A stretch of 43,094 bases of DNA from Arenibacter sp. F26102 (GCF_023015865.1 NZ_JALKBC010000022.1:1-43094); one strand, 5' to 3'; counted from the stretch's first letter, positions 34,876 to 43,094 are shown. Made by a program: numbers and translations. Notes: generated by a model not told the origin, from the letters alone.

Positions 34876-36621
34876 TTACCAGCCAGGATTTTGGTTTGAA
34901 TTAAAATCAGGAACAATGGAAGTTTCGGTTATAGGTATTGGGAAAATAAGAAATTTTTCCTGCCAAGCATTTCTCCTTTCAGTTACGAATCTTTTATAGT
35001 CAAATTCAGTGCCATTTTGTGTAATTTCCATTCCGGTAACCAACTTATCTGTTTGATCCAATATCTTCCATCTCCTTACATCCCAGAATCTATGTTCTTC
35101 TATTGCCAATTCTATTCTCCTCTCATTTCGGATATACTGCCTTAATTCGTCTTTGGATAATCCCGCAGAAATGTCGGGCATACCAGCTCTTTTCCTGACT
35201 TCATTGAGCGCATTATAAGCGTCTATCGTAGGTCCATTGGCCTCATTTTCTGCTTCTGCATAGTTTAAATAAATTTCTGCGAGACGATATTTTTTCCACC
35301 TTGCCGGGGAACCTTGTCCTGCCTGTATTTTTGGATTATAGAATTTTCTTAAATAATATCCTGTATGAGTGTTTTTTCTATTGGGAGGGGTTTTAATCAA
35401 TTGATCGGCACCACCCACAAAAGTTTCTACTGTATGAATATTTCCTTTGATATTGTCAAAAATGGCACCGTTGTACCATACCGTTGCGTAAAACCTTGGA
35501 TCTCGACCCTCATACGGTTTAGTGGGGTCGTAACCTGAATCAGTATTTATTATTGGATTCAAATGATCAGCGTCGTTATATCCTAAAATAGCAGGTTCTC
35601 CAGTTATTTGCATTCCATAGCTATCTACCAATTCTTGTGTTGGTGTTGATCCTACTTTAAATTGGCCGGGCTGGCTGGGCAATGCATTGATAATTGTGAA
35701 AGTCCCTGGAGAACCATCCTTGATCTCGAAAATAGTTTCCCTGTCCCTAGGGGAAGGGTTCATATCGGATTGTGTAAAGAAATATTCTCCATAGTCGGGA
35801 AATAGCTCATATTCACCCCCTTGGGTTAAGGCCATAACAGCTGTTTTAGAGGCAGCGGCAGAGGCCTGCCACTTGGAGTCATCATTTTCCGGATTCCACA
35901 AGGGACTTGCATTATAAAGCAATATTTGTGATTTTATGGCATGTGCCACGGCTTTTGTAAAACGCCCTCTTTCCCCCTCTTCCGTAATTCGAATAGGTAG
36001 GTCCGCTGTAGCAAGAGCATCATCACAATCTTTGGCTATAAAATCTGTACATTCCTGAAAAGTTGGTCTTGTTAAAACAGAATAATCAAATGCAGGGTCA
36101 AAAGGCTCAGTAACTATGGGCATTGGTCCATATTGTTTTATCAATTCCAAATAATAAAACGCCCTAAGCAGTTGGGCTTCCGCCTTAAATCGTTTCCTGT
36201 TCTTTTCATTTGGAATATTGGCTGTGGCCAAGTTTTTCAAAAAAACGTTGGCATGGCCTATTCCGGACCAAAATGTATTATAGTGTTTTACTCCTTTACC
36301 TTGCCCAGCCAATTCTAAAGGGTTGTTTGATGCGTTCAATGATCCCGTAATCCAATTGGCAGCAATATTAGAACCCTCATTGCCCACATCTGCATCTTGA
36401 CACTCATCTGTGCATCCCGCCAAATATGCCCAAAATTGGTATTTATAAAAATAACTGGGAATATTGGAGTAAACAGTATTCAAATATGACTCTGTTTGTT
36501 TTTCGTCCTGGAAAACGTCTTCTATGGTTATCCGACCATCAGGGGTTATATCTAGGGCATTCTGTTCACAACTAAGCGTGAACAGAAGAATCATAAGTAT
36601 GTAGAGTATTGTTTTTTTCAT
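34876..36621 (-). CDS. SusD/RagB-like glycan-binding lipoprotein
   Basis: Surface lipoprotein partner of the STN-containing SusC, 581 residues, lipobox TLSC (Cys18). Family signatures are DGRITIEDVFQDEKQTESYLN, the RFKAEAQLLRAFYYLELIKQYG helix pair, the YRLAEIYLNYAEAENEANG segment and IRNERRIELAIEEHRFWDVRRW, with the usual NPGW end. It is longer than the other SusD, with extra loops that may shape a different binding site. It starts 19 bases after the SusC stop and ends the transcription unit at a strong terminator. Ligand unknown; rhamnose-rich sulfated oligosaccharide is inferred from the locus. Confidence 0.96.
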   Translation of the reverse strand: MKKTILYILMILLFTLSCEQNALDITPDGRITIEDVFQDEKQTESYLNTVYSNIPSYFYKYQFWAYLAGCTDECQDADVGNEGSNIAANWITGSLNASNNPLELAGQGKGVKHYNTFWSGIGHANVFLKNLATANIPNEKNRKRFKAEAQLLRAFYYLELIKQYGPMPIVTEPFDPAFDYSVLTRPTFQECTDFIAKDCDDALATADLPIRITEEGERGRFTKAVAHAIKSQILLYNASPLWNPENDDSKWQASAAASKTAVMALTQGGEYELFPDYGEYFFTQSDMNPSPRDRETIFEIKDGSPGTFTIINALPSQPGQFKVGSTPTQELVDSYGMQITGEPAILGYNDADHLNPIINTDSGYDPTKPYEGRDPRFYATVWYNGAIFDNIKGNIHTVETFVGGADQLIKTPPNRKNTHTGYYLRKFYNPKIQAGQGSPARWKKYRLAEIYLNYAEAENEANGPTIDAYNALNEVRKRAGMPDISAGLSKDELRQYIRNERRIELAIEEHRFWDVRRWKILDQTDKLVTGMEITQNGTEFDYKRFVTERRNAWQEKFLIFPIPITETSIVPDFNSNQNPGW

Positions 36622-36640
36622 TTCTTTATATTTTAGATTT

Positions 36641-39600
36641 TTAAAATTTTACGTTTACGCCAAAACTGTACACTTTCATTATCGGATAAGAAAGTTCCCC
36701 GGTCAATTCAGGATCAAATTCTTTTGTGGGCAAATTATCCCAGGTAGCAACATTCAAACCATTCAAATAAAGTCTTATGTGTGTGTCTCCTAGTTTTGGA
36801 AGTGTGTAACCAACTTCTATATTTTTCAGTCTTATGTAACTGGCATCTTCTGTAAAAAATGAATTTCGGATTTCGTTGGGTGATGGTTGTGTAGTAAGTC
36901 GAGGGTAATTGATAGGTTCCCCACTGGCAACACGTTCAGGAGTCCAACTTTCAAGATGCCGGCTAAAATAGTTGGAACCGGGAAAGGTACCCCTACTTTT
37001 GTAGTAGTTGCTGACATTGGCCACTCCTTGAAAAAGAACGCTGAAGTCGAAACCTTTAATAGTGGAACTTAGTGCTAGTCCGTAAGTATATTCGGGTACA
37101 TTGGAAAATCCAATCGGCGAAATGTCCTTTTCATTAATGACTCCATCGTCGTTAAGATCATAATATTTAAAATCACCCGGTCTTGATTCGTGTCCCCCAA
37201 TACTCTGTATTGGTGAATTGTCAATTTCTTCCTGATTGTCGAAATATTTATCCACTATAAACCCGAAGTTCTGACCAATTCTATAGCCTGTTTGCCTGTA
37301 CTGGTAGGCATAATCCTCTGGTAGTAAAGGCTCATCCGCAAATTTCTGTTCATTTCTAGCGTAACTTACAAATGCCCTACCTAAGAAGGAGAAGTTCTGA
37401 TTAAAGGCCTTTCTATAGTTTAATTCGGCTTCAAAACCTTTGTTTTCAACTACGCCGATATTTACGGGTGGCAGTGAACTGTTGGGTAGTCCGTTCAATA
37501 TTGGTATAGTACCCCTGTTTCTTAAAATATTATCGCGCCTTTCATTGAATACATCTACGGTTAAATTAAAGGAATTGAATAGTCCTATCTCTAGACCAAT
37601 ATTGGACTTTTTTGCCACCTCCCACTGCAAATCGCCATTCTTAAGTCTATTGATGACGACTTGTGAACCTAGGCCTAAGCTCGGTGTATACCCTCCTCCT
37701 TGTACAGCAATATCATCCAAGTACAAAAATCTATCGTTTCCAATTCGGTCGTTCCCGACTTCTCCATAGGACCCCCTTATCTTTAAAAGGTTTATTCCCT
37801 TTACGCCCTTCCAAAAGTTTTCCTTGGATAAGACCCAGCCTCCTGAAAGTGCGGGGAATAAACCAAATCTTCTTTCTTTAGCGAACTGTTCCGAACCATT
37901 GTAGCCCGCATTGAGTTCAAGTAGGTACTTCTCATTGTAGGCATAGGTTAAGCGGGTGGCTAATCCTACAAGGTTATAGGGCAATTCGGAATTTATAATT
38001 TCTTTTTGTTGCTGATACAATAACAATGCAGTTAGATCATGCTTGCCAAACCTCTTATTGTAATTCAAATAGGCCTGAAAATTGGAAAGACTCCTAAACC
38101 CTCTAGATCCGGATATTGAAAGTGGAGTTTCGCGATCATCGGCAAAATTCCTATAATAAATTGTATCCCTCCCAGATGCTGTAGGCTCAATAACCTGTAC
38201 TTCACGGATATACTGTTTTGAAGCAACTAAATCATTGGTGGCCCTCGAATCAAAGGACATTACCGCTTTAGCACTAAGACCTTTGGCAATAAAATCCAAT
38301 TGCTGTTCCATTCCAAATGTTGCAGTTATGTTGCTTCGGGTTTGTTGCCGATACCCTGTTCTGTTAAGCATTCCAAAGGCTGGATTGGCCTGGTTGGGAA
38401 TGGTCACAACCGCATCGTTCGGGGAAAGAGGGCCGGGAACGTTGGACGGCATATCAAAGATATTGGCTAAAATAAATAAAGATGGTGAATTCCCCCCTTG
38501 CCCAGTAGAAGCTGATGCCACTCCAAATGGAGAATTTTGTTTTTCTATGTAGCCCGCTAGATTTAAGAATGTTTTTAAACCTGGATTGATATTTAAATCT
38601 ATGTTAGATCTGAAGTTGTAACGGTCCAATTTAAAACTGGGGTCATAATCCAGATCCTGTTCATTATTGAATTGGCCCCCTTGATTAAGATAACCAGCGT
38701 TTACAAAGTATTTGGCTGCTTTTCCGGCGCCGGAAATGTTAAGGTTATATCTTTGTTGTAGTGAAAAATCCTGCACCAAAAGACCTACCCAATCCGTGTC
38801 CGGATATCTTTCTGGGTCGGATTGGGTTCTGTAACCATCCAATGCCTCTTCCGAATATGCTGGTTCCATTCCATCGTTGGTTTGCGCCAAGTTTCTTAAA
38901 GTTGCAAATTCATAGGAATTTACGGGTTGAGTTTGCCTTGTAAAGGATTGAGCACCTGTTTCCATTGACAGGCTTATTTCTGGGATTTCTGATGAACCTC
39001 TTTTGGTTGTAATCAAAATCACCCCGTTGGCGCCCCGCACCCCAAAAAGTGCTGTTGACGATGCGTCTTTTAAAATTGTGACCGACTCCACCTCGTTGGG
39101 GTCGATATAGGTTAAATCACGCTCTACCCCATCTACTAATACGATTGGGGATTGAGCATTAATTGTGCCTTGACCCCTAATAAAAATCTGGGTAAAGTCC
39201 CTACCAGGCTCTCCACTTCTTTGAACCGCAGTTAAACCGGGCAACCTACCTGCCAAGGTTACCGCAAGGTTGGCAGCGGGGCTCTGTTTAATCTCTGTAG
39301 TCTGTATGGAGGATACTGCTCCAGTTATGGTTGCCTTTTTTTGTACCCCATAGGCCACGATAACCACTTCATCCAAACCCGCCGCACTTTCTTCCAAGGT
39401 GACATTTATTGTGTTTTGACCGTTAACTGCAATTTCAGAGGTTGCAAATCCGATATAAGAAACCACCAAAGTGGCATTTTCATTGGATACCGCTATGGAG
39501 TAGTTACCATCAAAATTCGCAGTTACTCCATTGGTGGTGCCCTTTTCTACAATATTGGCCCCGGGCAAAGGATTGCCATTATTGTCCGTTACCGTTCCAC

Positions 39601-40006
39601 TAATGGTTTGTTGCATTTTTTTGGACTCAACCACTTTCGGATTTTTCTTCAAGAAAATGGCTCCGTTATCCGAAAACTGAAAATCAATGTCGGTAAGCAT
39701 GGCGCATTTGTTAAGCAAGACACCCACCTTTATCGTACCCTTCCTTATTTCTACAAGGGGACTTCCAACAAAAAGATCGGATCTATAGATAAAGTTGTAA
39801 TCGGTCTGTTTTTTAACAACTTCCAACACCTCTTCCATAGAAAGTTGGGCATCCTCCGTAAATGTTATTTTTTTGTCTTGAGAAAATCCATTTTCCACGC
39901 TAAATCCGAACGATAGAATCGAAAAGAAAAAAATGAAGATTTTCATAGTGATAATTAGGGACGTCTTGACATAGGCAAGACTACCCCTGTTTGGTTTAGT
40001 TTTCAT
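36641..40006 (-). CDS. SusC-like TonB-dependent transducer with STN signalling domain
   Basis: Outer-membrane transporter of 1121 residues. The start MKTKPNRGSL with a late hydrophobic signal (about 20-43) is common in this class. Next come an STN domain (about 50-120, KITFTEDAQLSMEEVLEVV to GAIFLKK), the carboxypeptidase-regulatory-like domain (133-207), a TonB-box-like DEVVIVAYG (212-220), the plug with GVRGANGVILITTKRG, and the barrel ending SFGVNVKF. The STN domain contacts the FecR anti-sigma factor encoded directly upstream, so substrate import is probably coupled to release of the ECF sigma factor. No copy of the shared regulatory element precedes it; expression is expected by read-through or from a sigma-dependent promoter in the 99-base gap. 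Confidence 0.96.
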   Translation of the reverse strand: MKTKPNRGSLAYVKTSLIITMKIFIFFFSILSFGFSVENGFSQDKKITFTEDAQLSMEEVLEVVKKQTDYNFIYRSDLFVGSPLVEIRKGTIKVGVLLNKCAMLTDIDFQFSDNGAIFLKKNPKVVESKKMQQTISGTVTDNNGNPLPGANIVEKGTTNGVTANFDGNYSIAVSNENATLVVSYIGFATSEIAVNGQNTINVTLEESAAGLDEVVIVAYGVQKKATITGAVSSIQTTEIKQSPAANLAVTLAGRLPGLTAVQRSGEPGRDFTQIFIRGQGTINAQSPIVLVDGVERDLTYIDPNEVESVTILKDASSTALFGVRGANGVILITTKRGSSEIPEISLSMETGAQSFTRQTQPVNSYEFATLRNLAQTNDGMEPAYSEEALDGYRTQSDPERYPDTDWVGLLVQDFSLQQRYNLNISGAGKAAKYFVNAGYLNQGGQFNNEQDLDYDPSFKLDRYNFRSNIDLNINPGLKTFLNLAGYIEKQNSPFGVASASTGQGGNSPSLFILANIFDMPSNVPGPLSPNDAVVTIPNQANPAFGMLNRTGYRQQTRSNITATFGMEQQLDFIAKGLSAKAVMSFDSRATNDLVASKQYIREVQVIEPTASGRDTIYYRNFADDRETPLSISGSRGFRSLSNFQAYLNYNKRFGKHDLTALLLYQQQKEIINSELPYNLVGLATRLTYAYNEKYLLELNAGYNGSEQFAKERRFGLFPALSGGWVLSKENFWKGVKGINLLKIRGSYGEVGNDRIGNDRFLYLDDIAVQGGGYTPSLGLGSQVVINRLKNGDLQWEVAKKSNIGLEIGLFNSFNLTVDVFNERRDNILRNRGTIPILNGLPNSSLPPVNIGVVENKGFEAELNYRKAFNQNFSFLGRAFVSYARNEQKFADEPLLPEDYAYQYRQTGYRIGQNFGFIVDKYFDNQEEIDNSPIQSIGGHESRPGDFKYYDLNDDGVINEKDISPIGFSNVPEYTYGLALSSTIKGFDFSVLFQGVANVSNYYKSRGTFPGSNYFSRHLESWTPERVASGEPINYPRLTTQPSPNEIRNSFFTEDASYIRLKNIEVGYTLPKLGDTHIRLYLNGLNVATWDNLPTKEFDPELTGELSYPIMKVYSFGVNVKF

Positions 40007-40046
40007 AAATTTGAATGTTAGTTAATTTTTGGTTAATTAATGTACT

Positions 40047-40099
40047 AGGGGATGGAGATTTCAATTGTCTAGATTTAGACTCCATTCCCCTTTTTTTTT
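40047..40099 (+). repeat. Hairpin-forming inverted repeat between fecR and susC
   Basis: AGGGGATGGAG (40047-40057) pairs, with one bulged base, with CTCCATTCCCC (40080-40090). A run of nine T follows on the plus strand, so it has the form of a terminator for plus-strand transcripts, although no plus-strand gene is near. On the susC message it would be a leader hairpin preceded by A9. Confidence 0.7.
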
Positions 40100-40105
40100 A
40101 ATGCT

Positions 40106-41242
40106 TTACTTCATAATTATTGTTTTACCGTTTATTTCATATTTAACAAGGTTGGTGTTCTGTATTATGTCCAAAATTTCTTTGAGGCTTAGCGTTTTTC
40201 TAAAAACACCATTGAAAGTCAATTCCTCCACGGCTTTCTCCTGAAAAACAACATCAACATCGTACCAACGCACAAGTACTTGCATAATGTCTTCCAAGGA
40301 TCTATTTTTAAAGCTGAAAAGTCCGTTTTTCCAGGATACCTCATTATAAACATCTACTTTGGAAATGCCTATTTTTTTAGAATCCCGATCCATGGTAGAT
40401 TGGTGTCCAAGGCGAAGATTTTTAGATTCACTTCCATTTTCAACAATGACCTTACCTTCCACCAAAGTTGTAGAGACGTATTTATCCTCGTTATATGCTT
40501 TTATGTTGAATTCCGTACCCAACACTACTACTCGCTGCCCTGCCGTATGTAACACAAATTGGGAACCGTTATGCTCAGTACTCGGGGATACGTCAAAATA
40601 AGCTTCCCCATATACCAGTTCCACTTCACGAGTTTTATTGACCGCAAATGCTACGGGATACCTCAACCGTGTTTCGGAATTAACCCACACTTTGGTCCCG
40701 TCGGCAAGAACCAAAACAAATTGCCCTCCCCGTGGTATGGTAAGAATATTTTTTGCTATAATTTTTTCAGGTGATTTCTGACCATTGGCATACACCAATT
40801 GCTCCCCATTACTAGAGGCTTTATCCGTTTCAATACTTTCTCCTTTCTCCAGAACAATTTCCGAACCATCGTCCAAGGTAAGCGTTGCCTTATCGGTACC
40901 GATCTGAATGGAATCCTTCTGGATCACTACGGCATCCATTGGAGGATTTGCCCGGATATTTTCTTTATTCCCAAACCAGATAGTGCCTGCAGTAATAAGA
41001 AGGACGATTGCTGCTGCATATTTATAAATATAATACCGTTTTTCCTTTTTATTTATTTTGGACGAAACCCCGGCCCAGCCTTTCTTGAAGTCTACAAGAT
41101 CAATTCCTTTTTGATAGTTATTCTCAACCTTATGGAAATAGCTACGGTGATCTTTGGATTCCTTGTACCAAGAATCGAAAATATGCCCCTCCTCTTCGGT
41201 TAAGGTATTGTTGATTTTCTTTATAATAAGTCTGAAATCCAT
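40106..41242 (-). CDS. FecR-family anti-sigma factor
   Basis: Inner-membrane anti-sigma factor, 378 residues. A cytoplasmic N-terminal part (about 1-70) should bind the ECF sigma factor, a single membrane segment lies at about 74-90 (YAAAIVLLITAGTIWF), and the periplasmic FecR domain contains LTIPRGGQFVLVLADGTKVWVNSET and VELVYGEAYFDV. The C-terminal DUF4974-like part (SLEDIMQVLVRWYDVDVVF) is expected to meet the STN domain of the SusC. The gene starts 118 bases after the sigma gene and is followed by a 99-base gap with a hairpin before susC. The order sigma, FecR, SusC, SusD is the classic Bacteroidota signalling unit. Confidence 0.96.
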   Translation of the reverse strand: MDFRLIIKKINNTLTEEEGHIFDSWYKESKDHRSYFHKVENNYQKGIDLVDFKKGWAGVSSKINKKEKRYYIYKYAAAIVLLITAGTIWFGNKENIRANPPMDAVVIQKDSIQIGTDKATLTLDDGSEIVLEKGESIETDKASSNGEQLVYANGQKSPEKIIAKNILTIPRGGQFVLVLADGTKVWVNSETRLRYPVAFAVNKTREVELVYGEAYFDVSPSTEHNGSQFVLHTAGQRVVVLGTEFNIKAYNEDKYVSTTLVEGKVIVENGSESKNLRLGHQSTMDRDSKKIGISKVDVYNEVSWKNGLFSFKNRSLEDIMQVLVRWYDVDVVFQEKAVEELTFNGVFRKTLSLKEILDIIQNTNLVKYEINGKTIIMK

Positions 41243-41360
41243 TGGGATTTTGTTTGTCTATATTAATAAGACAATCAAATTCCTAAAATGGGTGACAAAA
41301 AAATGTAGAAATAGAAAAATAATGGAGAATAAATAAGAAAATAATATTTAAAAGGAGGTT

Positions 41361-41930
41361 CTAATGTACTATTGAAAATAGAATTGCAATATAAATAACT
41401 AGTTTTCCCAACTTCAATTTGGCTCTTCTAAGTTGGGTTTTTACCGTATTTACGGAAACATCCAATTCATCCGCTATTTCATTAAAACGATAGTTATCCA
41501 CAAAGCGTAACTTGGCGATGTTGCGCATTTTTAAAGGAAAATTGTTTATCACCTTTAAAACTTGTTCATAGAGCAGAGGCTTTTCGTCTTCTGGAAACCA
41601 GTCAGGACTGCAACTAGCCTCAATAGTAGTTTCTACTTCCGTAATTTTTGAAACATAAGTGATCTTTATAGCTTTTAAAATATTAAAGCATCTGTTGCGC
41701 ACCATGGCGTACAGGTAGGACTTCAAGTTTGTTTCAATAGCGATTTTATTGGATTTATCCCAAAGGCAGGCAAATACTTCCTGTACCACATCTTCGCTTG
41801 AGTCTTGGTCGAAAAGATATCCATTGGCGTATAAGACCAATTCATGGTACAAACCCACATATAGTCTTCTAAATTCAAAATGATTTTTCTTTTGTATTTC
41901 CCCTAGGATTTCTTTTGAATTGAATATCAT
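41361..41930 (-). CDS. ECF RNA polymerase sigma factor (RpoE type)
   Basis: Extracytoplasmic-function sigma factor of 189 residues. Region 2 includes DQDSSEDVVQEVFACLW (41-57) with KSYLYAMVRNRCFNILK, and region 4 has the helix-turn-helix YRFNEIADELDVSVNTVKTQLRRAKLKL (147-174). The last 14 residues (LVIYIAILFSIVH) are hydrophobic, as often seen in Bacteroidota members, and could tether it near the membrane. It should be held inactive by the FecR protein encoded next. Unlike many such genes it has the shared regulatory element 125 bases upstream, placing the sigma circuit under the same regulator as the rest of the locus. Confidence 0.96.
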   Translation of the reverse strand: MIFNSKEILGEIQKKNHFEFRRLYVGLYHELVLYANGYLFDQDSSEDVVQEVFACLWDKSNKIAIETNLKSYLYAMVRNRCFNILKAIKITYVSKITEVETTIEASCSPDWFPEDEKPLLYEQVLKVINNFPLKMRNIAKLRFVDNYRFNEIADELDVSVNTVKTQLRRAKLKLGKLVIYIAILFSIVH

Positions 41931-42025
41931 CTATTATTATTACTATGTTTAATTATATTATTATTTTGCTCAGGCTAAAATATATATTAAGATTAAGTGA
42001 CATATATCGGGCATTAACGACATGA

Positions 42026-42072
42026 CAAGTTTATAATGAATCATTAATAATTGTATCCTGTACTGTACTGCT
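42026..42072 (-). promoter_or_regulatory. Regulon element plus -7 box, upstream of ECF sigma gene
   Basis: Motif AGCAGTACAGTACAGGAT ends at 42055. After 21 bases comes TAAACTTG (42033-42026), one base from the TAnnTTTG consensus. It reads toward the sigma start at 41930. Confidence 0.82.
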
Positions 42073-42123
42073 ATGGCTATAACAAAAAGGGTGTCAGCCT
42101 AATAAAAAACTAAAAATCTGGTT

Positions 42124-42170
42124 TCCAGTATAGTACAGGACACTCCACATAACGATATTTCTTGAACTTG
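42124..42170 (+). promoter_or_regulatory. Regulon element plus -7 box, upstream of right-edge sulfatase
   Basis: Motif TCCAGTATAGTACAGGAC (42124-42141), a 21-base spacer, then TGAACTTG (42163-42170). It reads toward the sulfatase start at 42303 and stands back to back with the sigma-gene element, 51 bases apart. Confidence 0.8.
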
Positions 42171-42302
42171 TAGTTCTATTTAGAAAAATATTGGCTATTA
42201 ACTGTTAAAACCGCATTGGTCCTGATAAAATATAGACTTATATTTATAGATTAATGCCAGTACCTTAATCTAATACATTAGATATTATAAAATATGAAAT
42301 AA

Positions 42303-43094
42303 ATGAAAAATAAAGTTCAAATGCTCTTTCGTCAATATCTAATCTTGGTCTGCACCCTTGTTTTAGTAGCCTCTTGCAATGAAAACAAAAAAGAAAAGAC
42401 CGAAGAAGGGCAAAAGACAACAAAGCCTAACGTTTTGGTACTTTTAACCGACCAATGGCGGGCTCAAGCTACTGGGTATGCCGGTGACCCTAATGTAAGC
42501 ACTCCACATTTGGATAGCTTGGCAGCAGTTAGCGTTAATTTTATTAATGCCGTGTCCGGTATGCCTGTATGTTCTCCATTTAGGGCATCGCTCTTGACCG
42601 GGCAGCGCCCATTGACACATGGGGTGTTTATGAACGATGTGCAGCTGGATACCAATGCGGTAACCATTGCAAAAGTGTTCAACAAGGAAGGATTCGATAC
42701 TGGCTACATAGGCAAATGGCATTTGGACGGACATGGACGGTTACAGAATGTGGCCCCTGGCCAGAGGAGACAGGGTTTCCAATTCTGGAAAGGCAACGAA
42801 TGTACCCACAATTACAATGAATCGGTGTACTATGACAATGATGACCCCAATAGAAAAATTTGGGACGGCTATGACACCTTTGAACAGACCGATGCTGCCA
42901 TAGACTATATCAAGGAAAGGAAGTCGGCCGAGAATCCATTTATGATGATTCTTTCCTATGGTACACCCCACGCGCCATACCACACTGCCCCGTTGGAATA
43001 TAGGAACCGATTTGATCCGGAAAAGATCCAACTCCGAAGAAATGTACCCGATAGTCTTAAGGAACGGGCAAAAAAGGATCTGGCAGGTTATTAT
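42303..43094 (+). CDS. Formylglycine sulfatase lipoprotein, C-terminus cut by window edge
   Basis: Type I sulfatase; the first 264 codons are present. The lipoprotein signal ends in LVASC (Cys25). LVLLTDQWRAQATGYAG is the N-terminal metal site, CSPFR holds the formylglycine Cys90, GKWHLDGHG and the later SYGTPHAPYH segment follow. It is a paralogue of the left-edge gene: the protein is nearly the same from TDQW onward, the signal peptides differ, and 140 bases are identical. An ATG eight bases upstream is closed by a stop after two codons, so 42303 is the start. The regulatory element stands 161 bases upstream. Substrate is inferred from the locus only. Confidence 0.94.
   Translation, partial: MKNKVQMLFRQYLILVCTLVLVASCNENKKEKTEEGQKTTKPNVLVLLTDQWRAQATGYAGDPNVSTPHLDSLAAVSVNFINAVSGMPVCSPFRASLLTGQRPLTHGVFMNDVQLDTNAVTIAKVFNKEGFDTGYIGKWHLDGHGRLQNVAPGQRRQGFQFWKGNECTHNYNESVYYDNDDPNRKIWDGYDTFEQTDAAIDYIKERKSAENPFMMILSYGTPHAPYHTAPLEYRNRFDPEKIQLRRNVPDSLKERAKKDLAGYY
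42696..42835. repeat. Right copy of a 140-bp perfect inverted repeat
   Basis: Identical to the reverse complement of 1-140. The copy on the left is cut by the window edge, so the repeat may continue. It lies inside the sulfatase coding region. Confidence 0.95.

Noticed and set aside
1..43094. Calling the window an ulvan degradation locus
   Set aside because: No ulvan lyase and no GH88 or GH105 is present; only the rhamnose and sulfate theme is shared.
1..43094. CRISPR arrays, tRNA or rRNA genes, phage genes
   Set aside because: No regularly spaced repeats, cloverleaf-like sequence or phage structural genes were seen on either strand.

Overview
The window is a polysaccharide utilization locus (PUL) from an A+T-rich member of the Bacteroidota, most likely a marine flavobacterium. 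The evidence is two SusC/SusD-type outer-membrane pairs, an ECF sigma factor/FecR anti-sigma pair feeding a SusC with an N-terminal STN domain, Bacteroidota-type -7 boxes (TAnnTTTG), many lipoprotein signal peptides and five formylglycine sulfatases. The enzymes point to a sulfated, L-rhamnose-containing glycan, probably algal: two GH78-type proteins, one GH106 alpha-L-rhamnosidase, an L-rhamnose mutarotase (RhaM), a sialate-O-acetylesterase-type esterase and several large secreted proteins of no family I recognise. No polysaccharide lyase, GH88 or GH105 is visible, so calling it an ulvan locus would go too far.

Layout. 12669 to 1 (minus) is one long gene train: short GH78, sulfatase, 964-aa putative glycosidase, 956-aa unknown lipoprotein, CBM9-like/PKD protein, rhaM, sulfatase, sulfatase (cut by the window edge). 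12670-16131 holds the esterase gene between two decayed gene relics. 20383 to 16132 (minus) is GH106 plus a 317-aa lipoprotein. 21044-28548 (plus) is susC-susD-terminator-GH78. 28549-31544 is a nested mobile-element scar: an IS3-family element inside a frameshifted IS982-family element. 34158 to 31545 (minus) is a sulfatase plus a 325-aa secreted protein. 41930 to 34876 (minus) is ECF sigma, FecR, STN-SusC and SusD, ending in a strong terminator. 42303 to the right edge (plus) is a fifth sulfatase, a close paralogue of the one at the left edge in the opposite orientation.

The most striking signal is regulatory. Seven copies of an 18-bp element (consensus AGCAGTATAGTACAGGAT) lie in front of the main transcription units. 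All point toward the downstream gene, and each is followed after exactly 21 bp by a -7-like box. This defines one co-regulated regulon whose regulator is not encoded in the window. Other notable points are a 140-bp perfect inverted repeat linking the two edge sulfatases, and complementary gene relics suggesting a tandem duplication that later decayed differently in each copy.

Proposed joint action (inference): SusD/SusC pairs bind and import oligosaccharides, surface and periplasmic sulfatases and the esterase strip sulfate and acyl groups, GH78/GH106 and the unassigned enzymes release rhamnose, and RhaM interconverts rhamnose anomers for catabolic genes that must lie elsewhere.
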